Shown: positions 1 through 6,253, numbered from the stretch's first letter. The stretch: 7,671 nt of DNA from DASVDK01 sp036562265 [NCBI: Thermodesulfobacteriota bacterium] (GCA_036562265.1 DATCKS010000454.1:1-7671); one strand, 5' to 3'. Notes: generated by a model not told the origin, from the sequence alone. Numbers and translations: made by a program.

Positions 1-507
1 GTCGAGTTCCCCGCCCGATTCCGGCTCGTCGCGGCGTGCAACCCCTGCCCGTGCGGCAACTACGGCGAGGAGAGCCGCGTCTGCACGTGCACCCCCGCGG
101 GGCTGGCCGGACACCGCGCGCGCCTGTCGGGCCCCCTGCTCGACCGCATCGACCTGCAGGTCTACGTGTCGCCGCTCTCGCTCGCCGAACTGGCAGCCGA
201 ACCGGGCGAGGCGACGGCCGCCGTGCGCGCTCGCGTGGAGGCGGCGCGGGCCCGGCTTGCCGGGCGAGCCGGGCCTCGCCTCGGTCATCCGGCGGAGGTC
301 GACCTCGCGCGCCTGCCGGCCGGCGTGTCGAGTCTCCTCGAGACGGCCGTCCTGCGCACGGGTCTCTCGGCACGCGCCGTGGCCCGCGTGCTCGCCGTCG
401 CCCGCACCATCGCCGCGCTCGACGCCGAGCCGCTCTCGCTGCGCCACTACGCCGAGGCCATCACGTACCGGGCGCTCGACCGCCGCCTCGCCCGTACGGG
501 GCCGTGA
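1..507 (+). CDS. comM: ComM/YifB family Mg-chelatase-like AAA+ ATPase, C-terminal part (5' end outside window)
   Basis: Open frame from base 1 to a TGA at 505-507; 168 residues are visible, about the last third of a roughly 500-residue family. The fragment opens with the family signature FPARFRLVAACNPCPCG (visible residues 3-19), followed by a second Cys cluster CTC (28-30) and SGPLLDRIDLQV (43-53), which contains the sensor/Arg-finger region of the AAA+ module. The end matches the Mg-chelatase C-terminal domain: LSARAVARVLAVARTIAAL (122-140) and HYAEAITYRALDR (149-161). Known for the family: ComM is a cytoplasmic hexameric helicase that aids branch migration of incoming DNA during natural transformation, but homologues are widespread in bacteria not known to be competent. 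Walker A and B lie upstream and cannot be checked. Family identity is secure; a competence role in this organism is inference. Confidence 0.95.
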   Translation, partial: VEFPARFRLVAACNPCPCGNYGEESRVCTCTPAGLAGHRARLSGPLLDRIDLQVYVSPLSLAELAAEPGEATAAVRARVEAARARLAGRAGPRLGHPAEVDLARLPAGVSSLLETAVLRTGLSARAVARVLAVARTIAALDAEPLSLRHYAEAITYRALDRRLARTGP

Positions 508-551
508 GGCGCCTTGACGCTCGGCCCCCGGCGCGCGAGCATGGGGCTTTT
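498..551 (+). terminator. terminator-like hairpin after comM, with an overlapping alternative hairpin
   Basis: GCCCC (524-528) can pair with GGGGC (543-547) and is followed directly by TTTT (548-551), one of very few T runs in this GC-rich window. A competing stem pairs GGGGCCG (498-504, the last comM codons) with CGGCCCC (522-528). The two stems share 524-528 and so exclude each other. The stem is only 5 bp (6 with a G-U pair) and the loop is 14 nt, so this is a weak candidate. Confidence 0.3.
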
Positions 552-574
552 CGTGTCCCGGAGGCTCCATCGCC

Positions 575-1462
575 ATGCGCTCCACCCCTCGCCTCTTGCT
601 CGCGGCGCTCGCGATCGCGGCCGCCCTCGTCCCCTTCCACGCGGCGGCCGCCGCGCCGTCCGAGCCGGCGAAGGGCCAGGCCGCACCCGGCGACGTCGTG
701 ATCGCCACGGTCGACGATCAGGTCGTCACCAGGCGGGACCTCGACGAGGCCATCTCGCGGCTGCCCGAGCAGTACCGGTCGCTCGCCGCCACGCCGCAGG
801 GCCGCAAGCAGGTGCTCGACAACCTCATCCTGACGAAGCTCCTCTACGCGCGCGCCAGGGCGCAGGGCACGCCCGACGACCCGAGGGTGAAGGCGCAGGT
901 CCAGGCGTACGCCGAGCAGGCGGCCATCGTGGCGATGATCCAGGAGGTGGCCGACCGGGCGGCGGCGAACGTCCCCGAGCGCGACCTCAGGGCGTACTAC
1001 GACGCCAACAAGGACCAGTTCCTCAAGTCGGAGGCGCAGGTACGGGCGAGCCACATCCTGGTCGAGACCGAGGCGCAGGCCAGGCAACTGCGCGAGGAGA
1101 TCCTGGCCGGCCGGGACTTCGCCGAGGCGGCCAAGGCGTCCTCGAAGGACAAGGGGAGCGCCGATCGGGGCGGCGACCTCGGGTTCTTCACGAAGGAGCG
1201 GATGGTGCCGGAGTTCGCCGACGCGGCCTTCCGCCTCGAGAAGCCGGGCGACCTGTCGCCCGTGGTGAAGACGCCGTACGGCTACCACATCATCCGGCTC
1301 GAGGAGAAGCGCCCCGCCGAGCAGGCCTCGTTCGACGACGTGAAGGACCGCATCGCGGAGCAGTTGCGGCAGGAGCGGCAGCAGCGCGCCGTCGAGGAGT
1401 ACGTCGAGGAGGTCCGCGCCAAGGCGAAGATCAGCATCGACGAGTCGAAGCTCGCCGAGTAG
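575..1462 (+). CDS. Exported parvulin-type peptidyl-prolyl cis-trans isomerase (SurA/PrsA-like foldase)
   Basis: A 295-residue protein. ATG at 575 is preceded by GGAGG (560-564) at 10-nt spacing and starts directly into a signal peptide: MRSTPR, a hydrophobic core (about 7-20), then an FHAAAAA cleavage region near 26; no lipobox Cys. Residues about 40-100 resemble the SurA N-terminal helical domain (VVIATVDDQVVTRRDLDEAI, then VLDNLILTKLL). The PpiC/rotamase domain spans about 156-243, with ASHIL (158-162), GGDLGFF (199-205), MVPEFADAAF (210-219) and TPYGYHII (233-240). A charged helix follows (252-282). The family catalyses prolyl cis-trans isomerisation and chaperones secreted or outer-membrane proteins in the periplasm. 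There is one rotamase domain rather than SurA's two, so a general PpiC/PrsA-type foldase is the better name. It lies 67 bp after comM on the same strand; no shared function with comM is implied. Confidence 0.93.
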   Translation: MRSTPRLLLAALAIAAALVPFHAAAAAPSEPAKGQAAPGDVVIATVDDQVVTRRDLDEAISRLPEQYRSLAATPQGRKQVLDNLILTKLLYARARAQGTPDDPRVKAQVQAYAEQAAIVAMIQEVADRAAANVPERDLRAYYDANKDQFLKSEAQVRASHILVETEAQARQLREEILAGRDFAEAAKASSKDKGSADRGGDLGFFTKERMVPEFADAAFRLEKPGDLSPVVKTPYGYHIIRLEEKRPAEQASFDDVKDRIAEQLRQERQQRAVEEYVEEVRAKAKISIDESKLAE

Positions 1463-1490
1463 CGACCGCTTCCGTGTAACGACCGCTTCC
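1463..1490 (+). repeat. short direct repeat CGACCGCTTCC, two copies
   Basis: CGACCGCTTCC occurs at 1463-1473, immediately after the isomerase stop codon, and again at 1480-1490, giving a 17-bp period. Its function is unknown; it could be a local slippage duplication. Confidence 0.6.
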
Positions 1491-1495
1491 CTGAA

Positions 1496-1567
1496 GGAGC
1501 CGCCGCGCGCGAACCGATCGCGCGTGGTTCGCCGGCTCCGCATCGCCGGGCGGGCAGCCCTGCCCGG
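1496..1567 (+). terminator. two consecutive GC-rich hairpins downstream of the isomerase gene
   Basis: Hairpin 1: GGAGCCG (1496-1502) pairs with CGGCTCC (1533-1539), and GCGAACC (1509-1515) pairs with GGTTCGC (1526-1532). There is a 6-nt bulge at 1503-1508 and a 10-nt loop; an alternative inner stem CGCGCGA/TCGCGCG (1505-1511 with 1518-1524) is also possible. Hairpin 2: CGGGCA (1551-1556) pairs with TGCCCG (1561-1566) across a GCCC loop, or CCGGGC (1546-1551) pairs with GCCCGG (1562-1567). Neither has a T tract, so this is not a classical intrinsic terminator. Transcription end, 3'-end protection or an operator are all possible. Structure is seen; function is inferred from position. Confidence 0.35.
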
Positions 1568-1594
1568 TCGGGGTCATCTGCCCCGAGAAATGGC

Positions 1595-1623
1595 TTGACA
1601 GCCCCTCCACCGATCCGTAGAAC
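1595..1623 (+). promoter_or_regulatory. sigma-70-like promoter for the lytic transglycosylase gene
   Basis: A perfect -35 hexamer TTGACA (1595-1600) is followed after the ideal 17 bp by TAGAAC (1618-1623), which matches 4 of 6 bases of TATAAT. The predicted start is about 1630, giving a leader of roughly 25 nt containing the ribosome binding site GGGAGG (1644-1649), 7 nt before the ATG at 1657. The geometry and the contrast with the GC-rich surroundings make this the best promoter in the window, and it suggests the transglycosylase is transcribed separately from the isomerase. Confidence 0.55.
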
Positions 1624-1656
1624 CCGGCGGCATCGCTCTCAACGGGAGGCCGCCGG

Positions 1657-3081
1657 ATGTCCCTTCGCCACCCGATTTCTCTCGCCACGACGGCCGCTTG
1701 CGGCGCTCTTGCGATATCGCTCACGCTGGCCCTGGCACCCGGGATCGCGACGCGGGCGGCCCTGGCGGACGAGCCGACGGCGGAGGCGAAGGCGACCTCG
1801 CAGGCCGAGGTTGCGGAGGGAGCCGAGGTCTCGCAGGAGGCCGAGGTCACGCAGCAGGCCGACGTCTCCCAGCAGGCCGAGGCCGAAGCCACGCCGGCCT
1901 CGCTCGCCGAGACGGTCGAGGAGCCGGAGGCCGACGGCGACCGCGAGGCAGGCCCCGACCCGGCGGCGGTGCTGCCGCAGGCCGACCGGCCGGGCGCGCC
2001 GGACCCGGCCGCCTCGCCCCGCCTGACCGAGCCCGAGTGGGGCGTCGCCGCGTCGCCGGAGAACGCGGAGGTCGACGTCGAACGCCTCCCGGACACGCCC
2101 ATGGCGGAGCTCGATCCGCGCTTCCCCGTCCCCGGCGAACTCCGCACGCGCGTCGACTTCTGGAAGTTCATCTACTCGCAGGTCGGCCTCTACGACATCG
2201 TCGTGCACGACACCCGGCACATGAACGTGATCTACGAGGTCGTCCGGATGTCGTCGCGGCCGGCCGACTGGAAGCGCTACCTCCAGGCGCGCCGGGCGAC
2301 CGTCCACCGTGCGCGGGAGAAGTACCGCGCGATCCTCGCGCGCCTCGCCGCCGCGACGCCGAAGACGCGGCTCTCCTCCGAGGAGGCGCGCGTGAAGGCG
2401 CTCCTCGAGGCCGTGCCGGGCGGGCCGGAGAAGTACCGGGCGGCGGCACGCCGCATCCACGGTCAGGCCGGCATGCGCGACCGCTTCCTCGAGGCGCTCG
2501 AGGCCTCGGAGCGCTACCTGCCCGAGATGGAACGGATCTTCCGGGAGCGGAACCTCCCGATCGAGCTGACGCGGCTGCCGTTCGTCGAGTCCGGCTTCAA
2601 CCCGCAGGCCTCGTCCAAGGCGCGCGCGGTCGGGGTCTGGCAGTTCATCAAGTCGACCGCACGCCTCTACGACCTCGTCGACAAGAAGCAGGACCGCCGC
2701 CGCGACGTCAAGGCGTCGACCATCGCGGCGGCCAAGCTCCTCTCCTACAACTACCGGGAGACCGGGTCCTGGCCGCTGGCGCTCATGGCCTACCACCACG
2801 GCCTCGCGGGCATCAAGAACGCGGTCAAGCGCACGGGGACGACCGACGTGGACGTCATCGTCCGCACGTACAACGGCCCCCGCTTCAAGTACGCGTCGCG
2901 CAACTACTACGCGCAGTTCGTGGCGGTCAACGAGCTGTACAACCTCGTCCAGTACGGCAAGCGCCACGGCCGATCGCCCGAGGAGGTGCTCTCGGAGATC
3001 GAGCGGCCGGGCGCGCCCGCGCCGCGCACCGCGGCGCCGGGCGCCGCGGCGCCCGCCGAGGAGCCGCCCGCCGCCGACTGA
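1657..3081 (+). CDS. Exported Slt/MltD-type lytic murein transglycosylase
   Basis: A 474-residue protein. Residues 1-37 form a signal peptide ending in TRAALA before DEP. Residues about 38-150 are a disordered acidic Ala/Glu/Pro-rich linker containing a tandem hexapeptide repeat. A helical region (165-300) leads into the SLT catalytic domain (about 300-425): LPFVESGFNPQAS (307-319) with the expected catalytic Glu at 311, ARAVGVWQFIKSTARLY (322-338), a helix with ASTIAAAKLLSYNY (353-366) and SWPLALMAYHHG (371-382). The conserved block FKYASRNYYAQFVAVNEL (410-427) follows. The C-terminal tail is Ala/Pro-rich; I see no LysM domain. The family cleaves the MurNAc-GlcNAc bond to form 1,6-anhydro muropeptides in the periplasm. 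The usual AYNxG motif reads AYHHG, with His at 380 replacing Asn. It is probably its own transcription unit, from the promoter at 1595. The class is secure; the biological role is not. Confidence 0.93.
   Translation: MSLRHPISLATTAACGALAISLTLALAPGIATRAALADEPTAEAKATSQAEVAEGAEVSQEAEVTQQADVSQQAEAEATPASLAETVEEPEADGDREAGPDPAAVLPQADRPGAPDPAASPRLTEPEWGVAASPENAEVDVERLPDTPMAELDPRFPVPGELRTRVDFWKFIYSQVGLYDIVVHDTRHMNVIYEVVRMSSRPADWKRYLQARRATVHRAREKYRAILARLAAATPKTRLSSEEARVKALLEAVPGGPEKYRAAARRIHGQAGMRDRFLEALEASERYLPEMERIFRERNLPIELTRLPFVESGFNPQASSKARAVGVWQFIKSTARLYDLVDKKQDRRRDVKASTIAAAKLLSYNYRETGSWPLALMAYHHGLAGIKNAVKRTGTTDVDVIVRTYNGPRFKYASRNYYAQFVAVNELYNLVQYGKRHGRSPEEVLSEIERPGAPAPRTAAPGAAAPAEEPPAAD
1804..1875 (+). 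repeat. 18-bp tandem repeat, four copies, encoding AEV(S/T)Q(Q/E) hexapeptides
   Basis: Four consecutive 18-bp units beginning GCCGAGGT or GCCGACGT encode AEVAEG, AEVSQE, AEVTQQ and ADVSQQ (residues 50-73 of the transglycosylase). A decaying fifth unit AEAEA follows. The repeat sits in the linker between signal peptide and catalytic region and would form a flexible or weakly helical acidic spacer. Confidence 0.75.
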
Positions 3082-3083
3082 CC

Positions 3084-3102
3084 CGAGCCGGCCGCCGGCT
3101 CG
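3084..3102 (+). terminator. perfect 8-bp hairpin just after the transglycosylase stop codon
   Basis: CGAGCCGG (3084-3091) pairs perfectly with CCGGCTCG (3095-3102) across a 3-nt CCG loop, starting 3 nt after the TGA. No T tract follows. It is a plausible transcript 3'-end structure, but not a canonical intrinsic terminator. The rest of the spacer to 3236 holds the GC palindrome CCGCCGGCGG (3134-3143) and one AT-richer patch near 3176-3184. Confidence 0.35.
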
Positions 3103-3175
3103 CCCGGCGACTCCGGCGCCGTCCCCGCCGCCCCGCCGGCGGCTGGCGAGGCCCTACTCCGCTCGCCCGGCATCG

Positions 3176-3184
3176 TTTAAGCTA
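3176..3184 (+). promoter_or_regulatory. possible -10 region for the GT2-GtrA gene pair
   Basis: TTTAAGCTA (3176-3184) is an isolated AT-rich patch in an otherwise GC-rich spacer, 50-60 bp before the ATG at 3237, where a -10 element would be expected. The best hexamer, TAAGCT (3178-3183), matches TATAAT at only three positions, and no recognisable -35 lies 16-18 bp upstream. This is a weak positional call. Confidence 0.22.
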
Positions 3185-3236
3185 GGGCCGGTCGCAGCGA
3201 GAGGCTCGCCAACCGACCCGGAGGGCCAGGTCCGCC

Positions 3237-4238
3237 ATGCCCCGCGTCGAGCTGTCGGTCGTCGCGCCGATGTACAACGAGTCGGCGAACGTGGACCGGT
3301 TCGTCGATCGGATCATCCCGGTCCTCGACCGGCTCGGTCTGTCCTACGAGGTCATCTGCGTGAACGACGGCAGCCGGGACGACACCCTCGCCCGGCTCCT
3401 CGCGCAGCGCCGCCGGCACCCCAGCCTCAAGATCCTGAGCCTCGCCCGGAACTTCGGCAAGGAGGTGGCCCTCACCGCCGGCATCGACTACGCGAGCGGC
3501 CAGGCCGTCGTGCCGATCGACGCCGACCTGCAGGACCCGCCCGAGGTGATCGCCGAGCTGGTCGCCGCGTGGCGGTCGGGCTACGACGTGGTGTACGCGA
3601 CGCGCAGGTCCCGCCAGGGCGAGAGCTGGCTCAAGCGCTTCACGGCCAGCGCGTTCTACCGCGTGCTCGACCGCCTGACGGAGATCCCGATCCCCCGCAA
3701 CACGGGCGACTTCCGGCTCATGGACCGCCGGGTGGTCGACGCGCTCCGGAACCTCCCCGAACGCACCCGCTTCATGAAGGGGCTCTTCGCCTGGGTCGGG
3801 TTCCGTCAGACGGCGATCCTCTACGACCGAGCCCCGCGCCACGCCGGGCGCACGACCTGGAACTACTGGCGCCTCTGGAACTTCGCCCTCGACGGCATCA
3901 CCTCCTTCAGCACGGTCCCCCTCCGGGTCTGGACCTACGTCGGGCTCGCCGTGTCGCTCTTCGCCTTCCTGTTCGCCGCGTTCCTCGTCGTCCGCACGCT
4001 GCTGTACGGCTCGGACGTCCCCGGCTACGCGTCCCTCATGGTGGTCATCCTCTTCCTGGGCGGCATCCAGCTCATCACCCTCGGCGTGATCGGCGAGTAC
4101 ATCGGGCGCATCTACACGGAGGTGAAGGGACGGCCGCTCTACCTGGTGCGCGAAGCGTTCGGCTTCGACGAGCGGGAGGCGGCGGCCCAGAGGCCCGCGG
4201 CGGTGGGTCCGGCCCCGGTCGGCACGACGGGCCGATGA
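3237..4238 (+). CDS. GtrB/DPM1-like family 2 glycosyltransferase (polyprenyl-phosphate glycosyltransferase)
   Basis: A 333-residue protein, a usual length for the GtrB/YkoT group. The GT-A domain occupies residues 1 to about 225: SVVAPMYNES (7-16), VNDGSRDDT (42-50), SLARNFGKEVALTAGIDYASG (68-88), the DxD-bearing block IDADLQDPPE (94-103; D95/D97 bind metal and nucleotide sugar), NTGDFRLMDRRVVDAL (155-170) and ERTRFMKGLFAWVGF (175-189). An interface-helix region, TTWNYWRLWNFALDGITSFSTVPLR (206-230), precedes two membrane segments at about 232-253 and 266-290. The family transfers a sugar from UDP- or GDP-sugar to undecaprenyl (or dolichyl) phosphate on the cytoplasmic face. The sugar cannot be read from sequence. 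A Shine-Dalgarno GGAGGG (3220-3225) lies 11 nt before the ATG. The gene overlaps gtrA by ATGA, so the two are probably translationally coupled. A proline/alanine tail (319-333) is variable. Confidence 0.94.
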   Translation: MPRVELSVVAPMYNESANVDRFVDRIIPVLDRLGLSYEVICVNDGSRDDTLARLLAQRRRHPSLKILSLARNFGKEVALTAGIDYASGQAVVPIDADLQDPPEVIAELVAAWRSGYDVVYATRRSRQGESWLKRFTASAFYRVLDRLTEIPIPRNTGDFRLMDRRVVDALRNLPERTRFMKGLFAWVGFRQTAILYDRAPRHAGRTTWNYWRLWNFALDGITSFSTVPLRVWTYVGLAVSLFAFLFAAFLVVRTLLYGSDVPGYASLMVVILFLGGIQLITLGVIGEYIGRIYTEVKGRPLYLVREAFGFDEREAAAQRPAAVGPAPVGTTGR

Positions 4239-4621
4239 CGCCGCGCCTGGCGCGCTTCCTCGCGGTCGGCGCGGTGGGCGCGGTGGTGAACCTCGGCACG
4301 CTCGCGCTCCTCGTGGCGGCCGGCCTCAACAAGTACCTCGCCTCGCCGATCGCCATCGAGGCGTCGATCCTCTCGAACTTCGTCCTCCATCAGCGGTGGA
4401 CCTTCGCCGACCGCCCTCGAGCCGACTCCCTCTGGGTGAGGGGGCTCAAGTTCAAGTCGGTCGCGATGCTGGCCCTCCTGGCGAGCTACGCGGCGTTCGT
4501 CCTGCTCTGCCGCGTGGTCCCGGACATCCCGCCGACGGTCGCGCAGGCGATCGCCATCCTGCCGGGCACCGCGGTCAACTACCTCTGCAACTCCCGCTGG
4601 ACCTTCCCCGAGACGCGATAG
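4235..4621 (+). CDS. GtrA-family four-helix membrane protein (putative lipid-linked sugar flippase)
   Basis: A 128-residue protein, typical GtrA length. The ATG at 4235 overlaps the TGA of the preceding glycosyltransferase in an ATGA junction; the open frame continues far upstream, but homology begins here (LARFLAVGAVGAVVNLGTLALL). Four hydrophobic segments lie at about 7-30, 36-53, 74-93 and 100-117. The two family repeats end in matching motifs, NFVLHQRWTF (48-57) and NYLCNSRWTF (115-124). Family members sit beside GtrB-type transferases and are thought to move the undecaprenyl-phosphate sugar across the inner membrane, though this has been shown directly for few. Coupling to the GT2 gene supports that role here. 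Its stop is 10 bp from the convergent stop of the PLD lipoprotein. Confidence 0.93.
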   Translation: MTPRLARFLAVGAVGAVVNLGTLALLVAAGLNKYLASPIAIEASILSNFVLHQRWTFADRPRADSLWVRGLKFKSVAMLALLASYAAFVLLCRVVPDIPPTVAQAIAILPGTAVNYLCNSRWTFPETR

Positions 4622-4650
4622 CCGGGCTCGTTCACTCCGAGGCCACCCGG
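4622..4650. terminator. bulged hairpin at the convergent gene junction
   Basis: CCGGG and CTCG (4622-4630) pair with CGAG (4638-4641) and CCCGG (4646-4650), with a 7-nt loop and a 4-nt bulge. It covers the 10-bp gap and the last codons of the minus-strand gene. It could serve both convergent transcripts, but there is no T tract on either strand, so this is a tentative structural call. Confidence 0.25.
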
Positions 4651-6122
4651 GGCGGCTCCCAGTCGGCGAAGTCGCGGCTCGCCCACATCTCGTCGAAGCG
4701 GGCTCGCATCCGACCGACGAGCGACCCGTCCCTCGCGACGACCATGTCCTCGGTCTGGTAGTAGAGGTTCTGGCACCCCCGAACGTGCCTGGACGACGAC
4801 GAGGTGTAGTTGGCCGAGCCCCAGATCGCCGCCTTCGACGTGATGATCGACTTCATGTGCATGAAGCCCTGGTGCGCGGTCGCCTTGATCGCCACGTCCC
4901 CCGTCGTCCGGCCGATCTCGTGGAGCTCGTCGAGGAACGTCGTCATGCTCGGGTAGCTCGGGTGGGCATACTGCGATCGCTCGAAGATCAGGCGTACCCG
5001 GACTCCCGCCCGCGCCCGCTCGAGGATCGGGCCGGTGACCGAGCCAACCGTGAGCCGGAAGGCGATCACGTCGAGGCGGCGGTCCTCGTCCGCCACGAGC
5101 GGACCGACCACGTCCTTGTTGCACTGCTGATCGCCGCCGAAGCAGACCGACAGCAGCGGATCGTCCCGGAGCGGTTTCGGGGCGGGGCTCGGATCCTCGT
5201 AGCAGGTGACCGGCTTTCTCGCCTCCGCCTCGTCGAAGGTCGGAAGCGCCATGTCGGGACGAAAGACCAGGTACGCCTTCCGGCCGCCGCCCGTGTTGGC
5301 CCAGGCGCGGTCGAACCGCTCGCGATAGCGGGCGAGGACGCGCCGGTTCGTCGTGAAGAACGCCAGCTCCTCGTTCCACTCCGTCCGGCCGTTCGTGCCG
5401 ACGACCTTGCGGCTCGCGATCGACGTGTAGTTCATCGAGCCCTGCTCGACGAGGCCGAGACCGTGGAGGATGGTCGTCTTGTGGTGGATGATCCCCCGGA
5501 AGCGGTTCGTCCGCACCGGCACCCCGCTTGCCGCGAGCCTGTTCATCTCGCGCCGGTGCGAGCCCTTGACGGTGTACGCGTGCCGATCGGCCAGGACGCG
5601 AACCGGCACCCCGGCCCGGTGCTTCCGGATCAGGATCTCCGACATCCGGCTGTCGTACAGGTGGTAGATGGCGATGTCGATCCCTTCGGTTTCCGCCTGG
5701 AGGTAGGAGAGGAGGAGGTTCAGGCAGTCCTCCTTCGGCGAGAAGCAGAGCCGGTTGAGCGTCCCCTCCGCGGCCGGCCTGGCCGCAGGCGGCGCCGGCG
5801 TGGGCGCCGTCGTCGGCTCGCGCACCCGTTCCTCCGGATCGGTCACGAGCGTCTCGGCGCCGGCGGCGGCCTCGAGGTCGTCGGGGTCGGCCGGGGCCGG
5901 CAGCGGCCCGGCCTCGACCTCCGCCTCGGCCGGCGTCGCGAGCGGCGCGGTGATCTCGTCCTCGACGTCCGACACGCCGCCGAGCGAACGATCGCGGAAG
6001 CGAGACTCGCCGTCCGCGCCGGCGAGCATCCCGGTCTGGTCGCCGCATCCGGCCAGAACGACGAGACCGACGAGGACGAACGACAGGCCACGAACGAGAC
6101 GACGTGGGGTCGCAGGTGCCAT
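4632..6122 (-). CDS. Lipoprotein with two phospholipase D-like (HKD) domains
   Basis: A 496-residue protein. The start codon (6122-6120) has GGAG (6134-6131) 8 nt upstream and leads into a lipoprotein signal: RRLVRG, a hydrophobic core, then lipobox LAGC with Cys26; the much longer open frame upstream has no coding character. Residues 27-118 form an acidic, then Ala/Pro/Thr-rich linker. Two PLD halves follow (about 122-280 and 323-485). Half 1 has IHHKTTIL (212-219) and GSMNYTS (228-234), then WNEELAFF (249-256). Half 2 has FMHMKSIIT (420-428) and GSANYTS (435-441), then CQNLYY (450-455). His, Lys and GSxN are present in both, but the HKD Asp position is His220 and Ser429. Each half begins with CF-x5-C (126-133, 327-334). 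Family enzymes cleave or transfer phosphodiesters (phospholipids or nucleic acid) through a phospho-His intermediate. The anchor places it in the envelope, outside the cytoplasm. Its substrate is unknown. Confidence 0.88.
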   Translation of the reverse strand: MAPATPRRLVRGLSFVLVGLVVLAGCGDQTGMLAGADGESRFRDRSLGGVSDVEDEITAPLATPAEAEVEAGPLPAPADPDDLEAAAGAETLVTDPEERVREPTTAPTPAPPAARPAAEGTLNRLCFSPKEDCLNLLLSYLQAETEGIDIAIYHLYDSRMSEILIRKHRAGVPVRVLADRHAYTVKGSHRREMNRLAASGVPVRTNRFRGIIHHKTTILHGLGLVEQGSMNYTSIASRKVVGTNGRTEWNEELAFFTTNRRVLARYRERFDRAWANTGGGRKAYLVFRPDMALPTFDEAEARKPVTCYEDPSPAPKPLRDDPLLSVCFGGDQQCNKDVVGPLVADEDRRLDVIAFRLTVGSVTGPILERARAGVRVRLIFERSQYAHPSYPSMTTFLDELHEIGRTTGDVAIKATAHQGFMHMKSIITSKAAIWGSANYTSSSSRHVRGCQNLYYQTEDMVVARDGSLVGRMRARFDEMWASRDFADWEPPRVASE

Positions 6123-6225
6123 GTTCGGATCTCCGGGCGTGACGATCGTGCGCCCGGTGCAAGCGGCGAACCAAGGACCGGCTGCGTGAGCCGCGGGCGT
6201 TACCCGGATCACGGGACATCGCACG

Positions 6226-6245
6226 GCGCGGCGCCGGCGCCGCGC
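6226..6245. repeat. perfect 20-bp GC palindrome between the GT39-like and PLD genes
   Basis: GCGCGGCGCC (6226-6235) is followed directly by its exact reverse complement (6236-6245), 8 nt past the stop codon of the minus-strand glycosyltransferase. As RNA it can fold into an 8-bp stem with a CCGG tetraloop. Without a T tract it is only terminator-like; as DNA it could be a dimer-protein site. The rest of the 131-bp spacer shows no promoter I can support for the PLD gene. Confidence 0.55.
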
Positions 6246-6253
6246 GCCGACCG

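Noticed and set aside
461-1543. Long minus-strand open frame (360 codons) opposite the isomerase
   Set aside because: Low-complexity Arg/Leu/Gly-rich translation with no motif, antisense to a clearly homologous gene; an artefact of high GC at third positions.
1657-1767. Lipoprotein reading of the transglycosylase signal (Cys15)
   Set aside because: The context TTAAC is not a lipobox-like L-x-(A/G)-C and the Cys lies before the hydrophobic core; the cleavage near ALA-DEP fits signal peptidase I better.
1639-2967. 442-codon minus-strand and 495-codon plus-strand frames across the transglycosylase
   Set aside because: Both are Arg/Gly/Ala/Pro-biased shadows without domain signatures, while the frame at 1657-3081 has signal peptide, ribosome binding site, promoter and SLT motifs.
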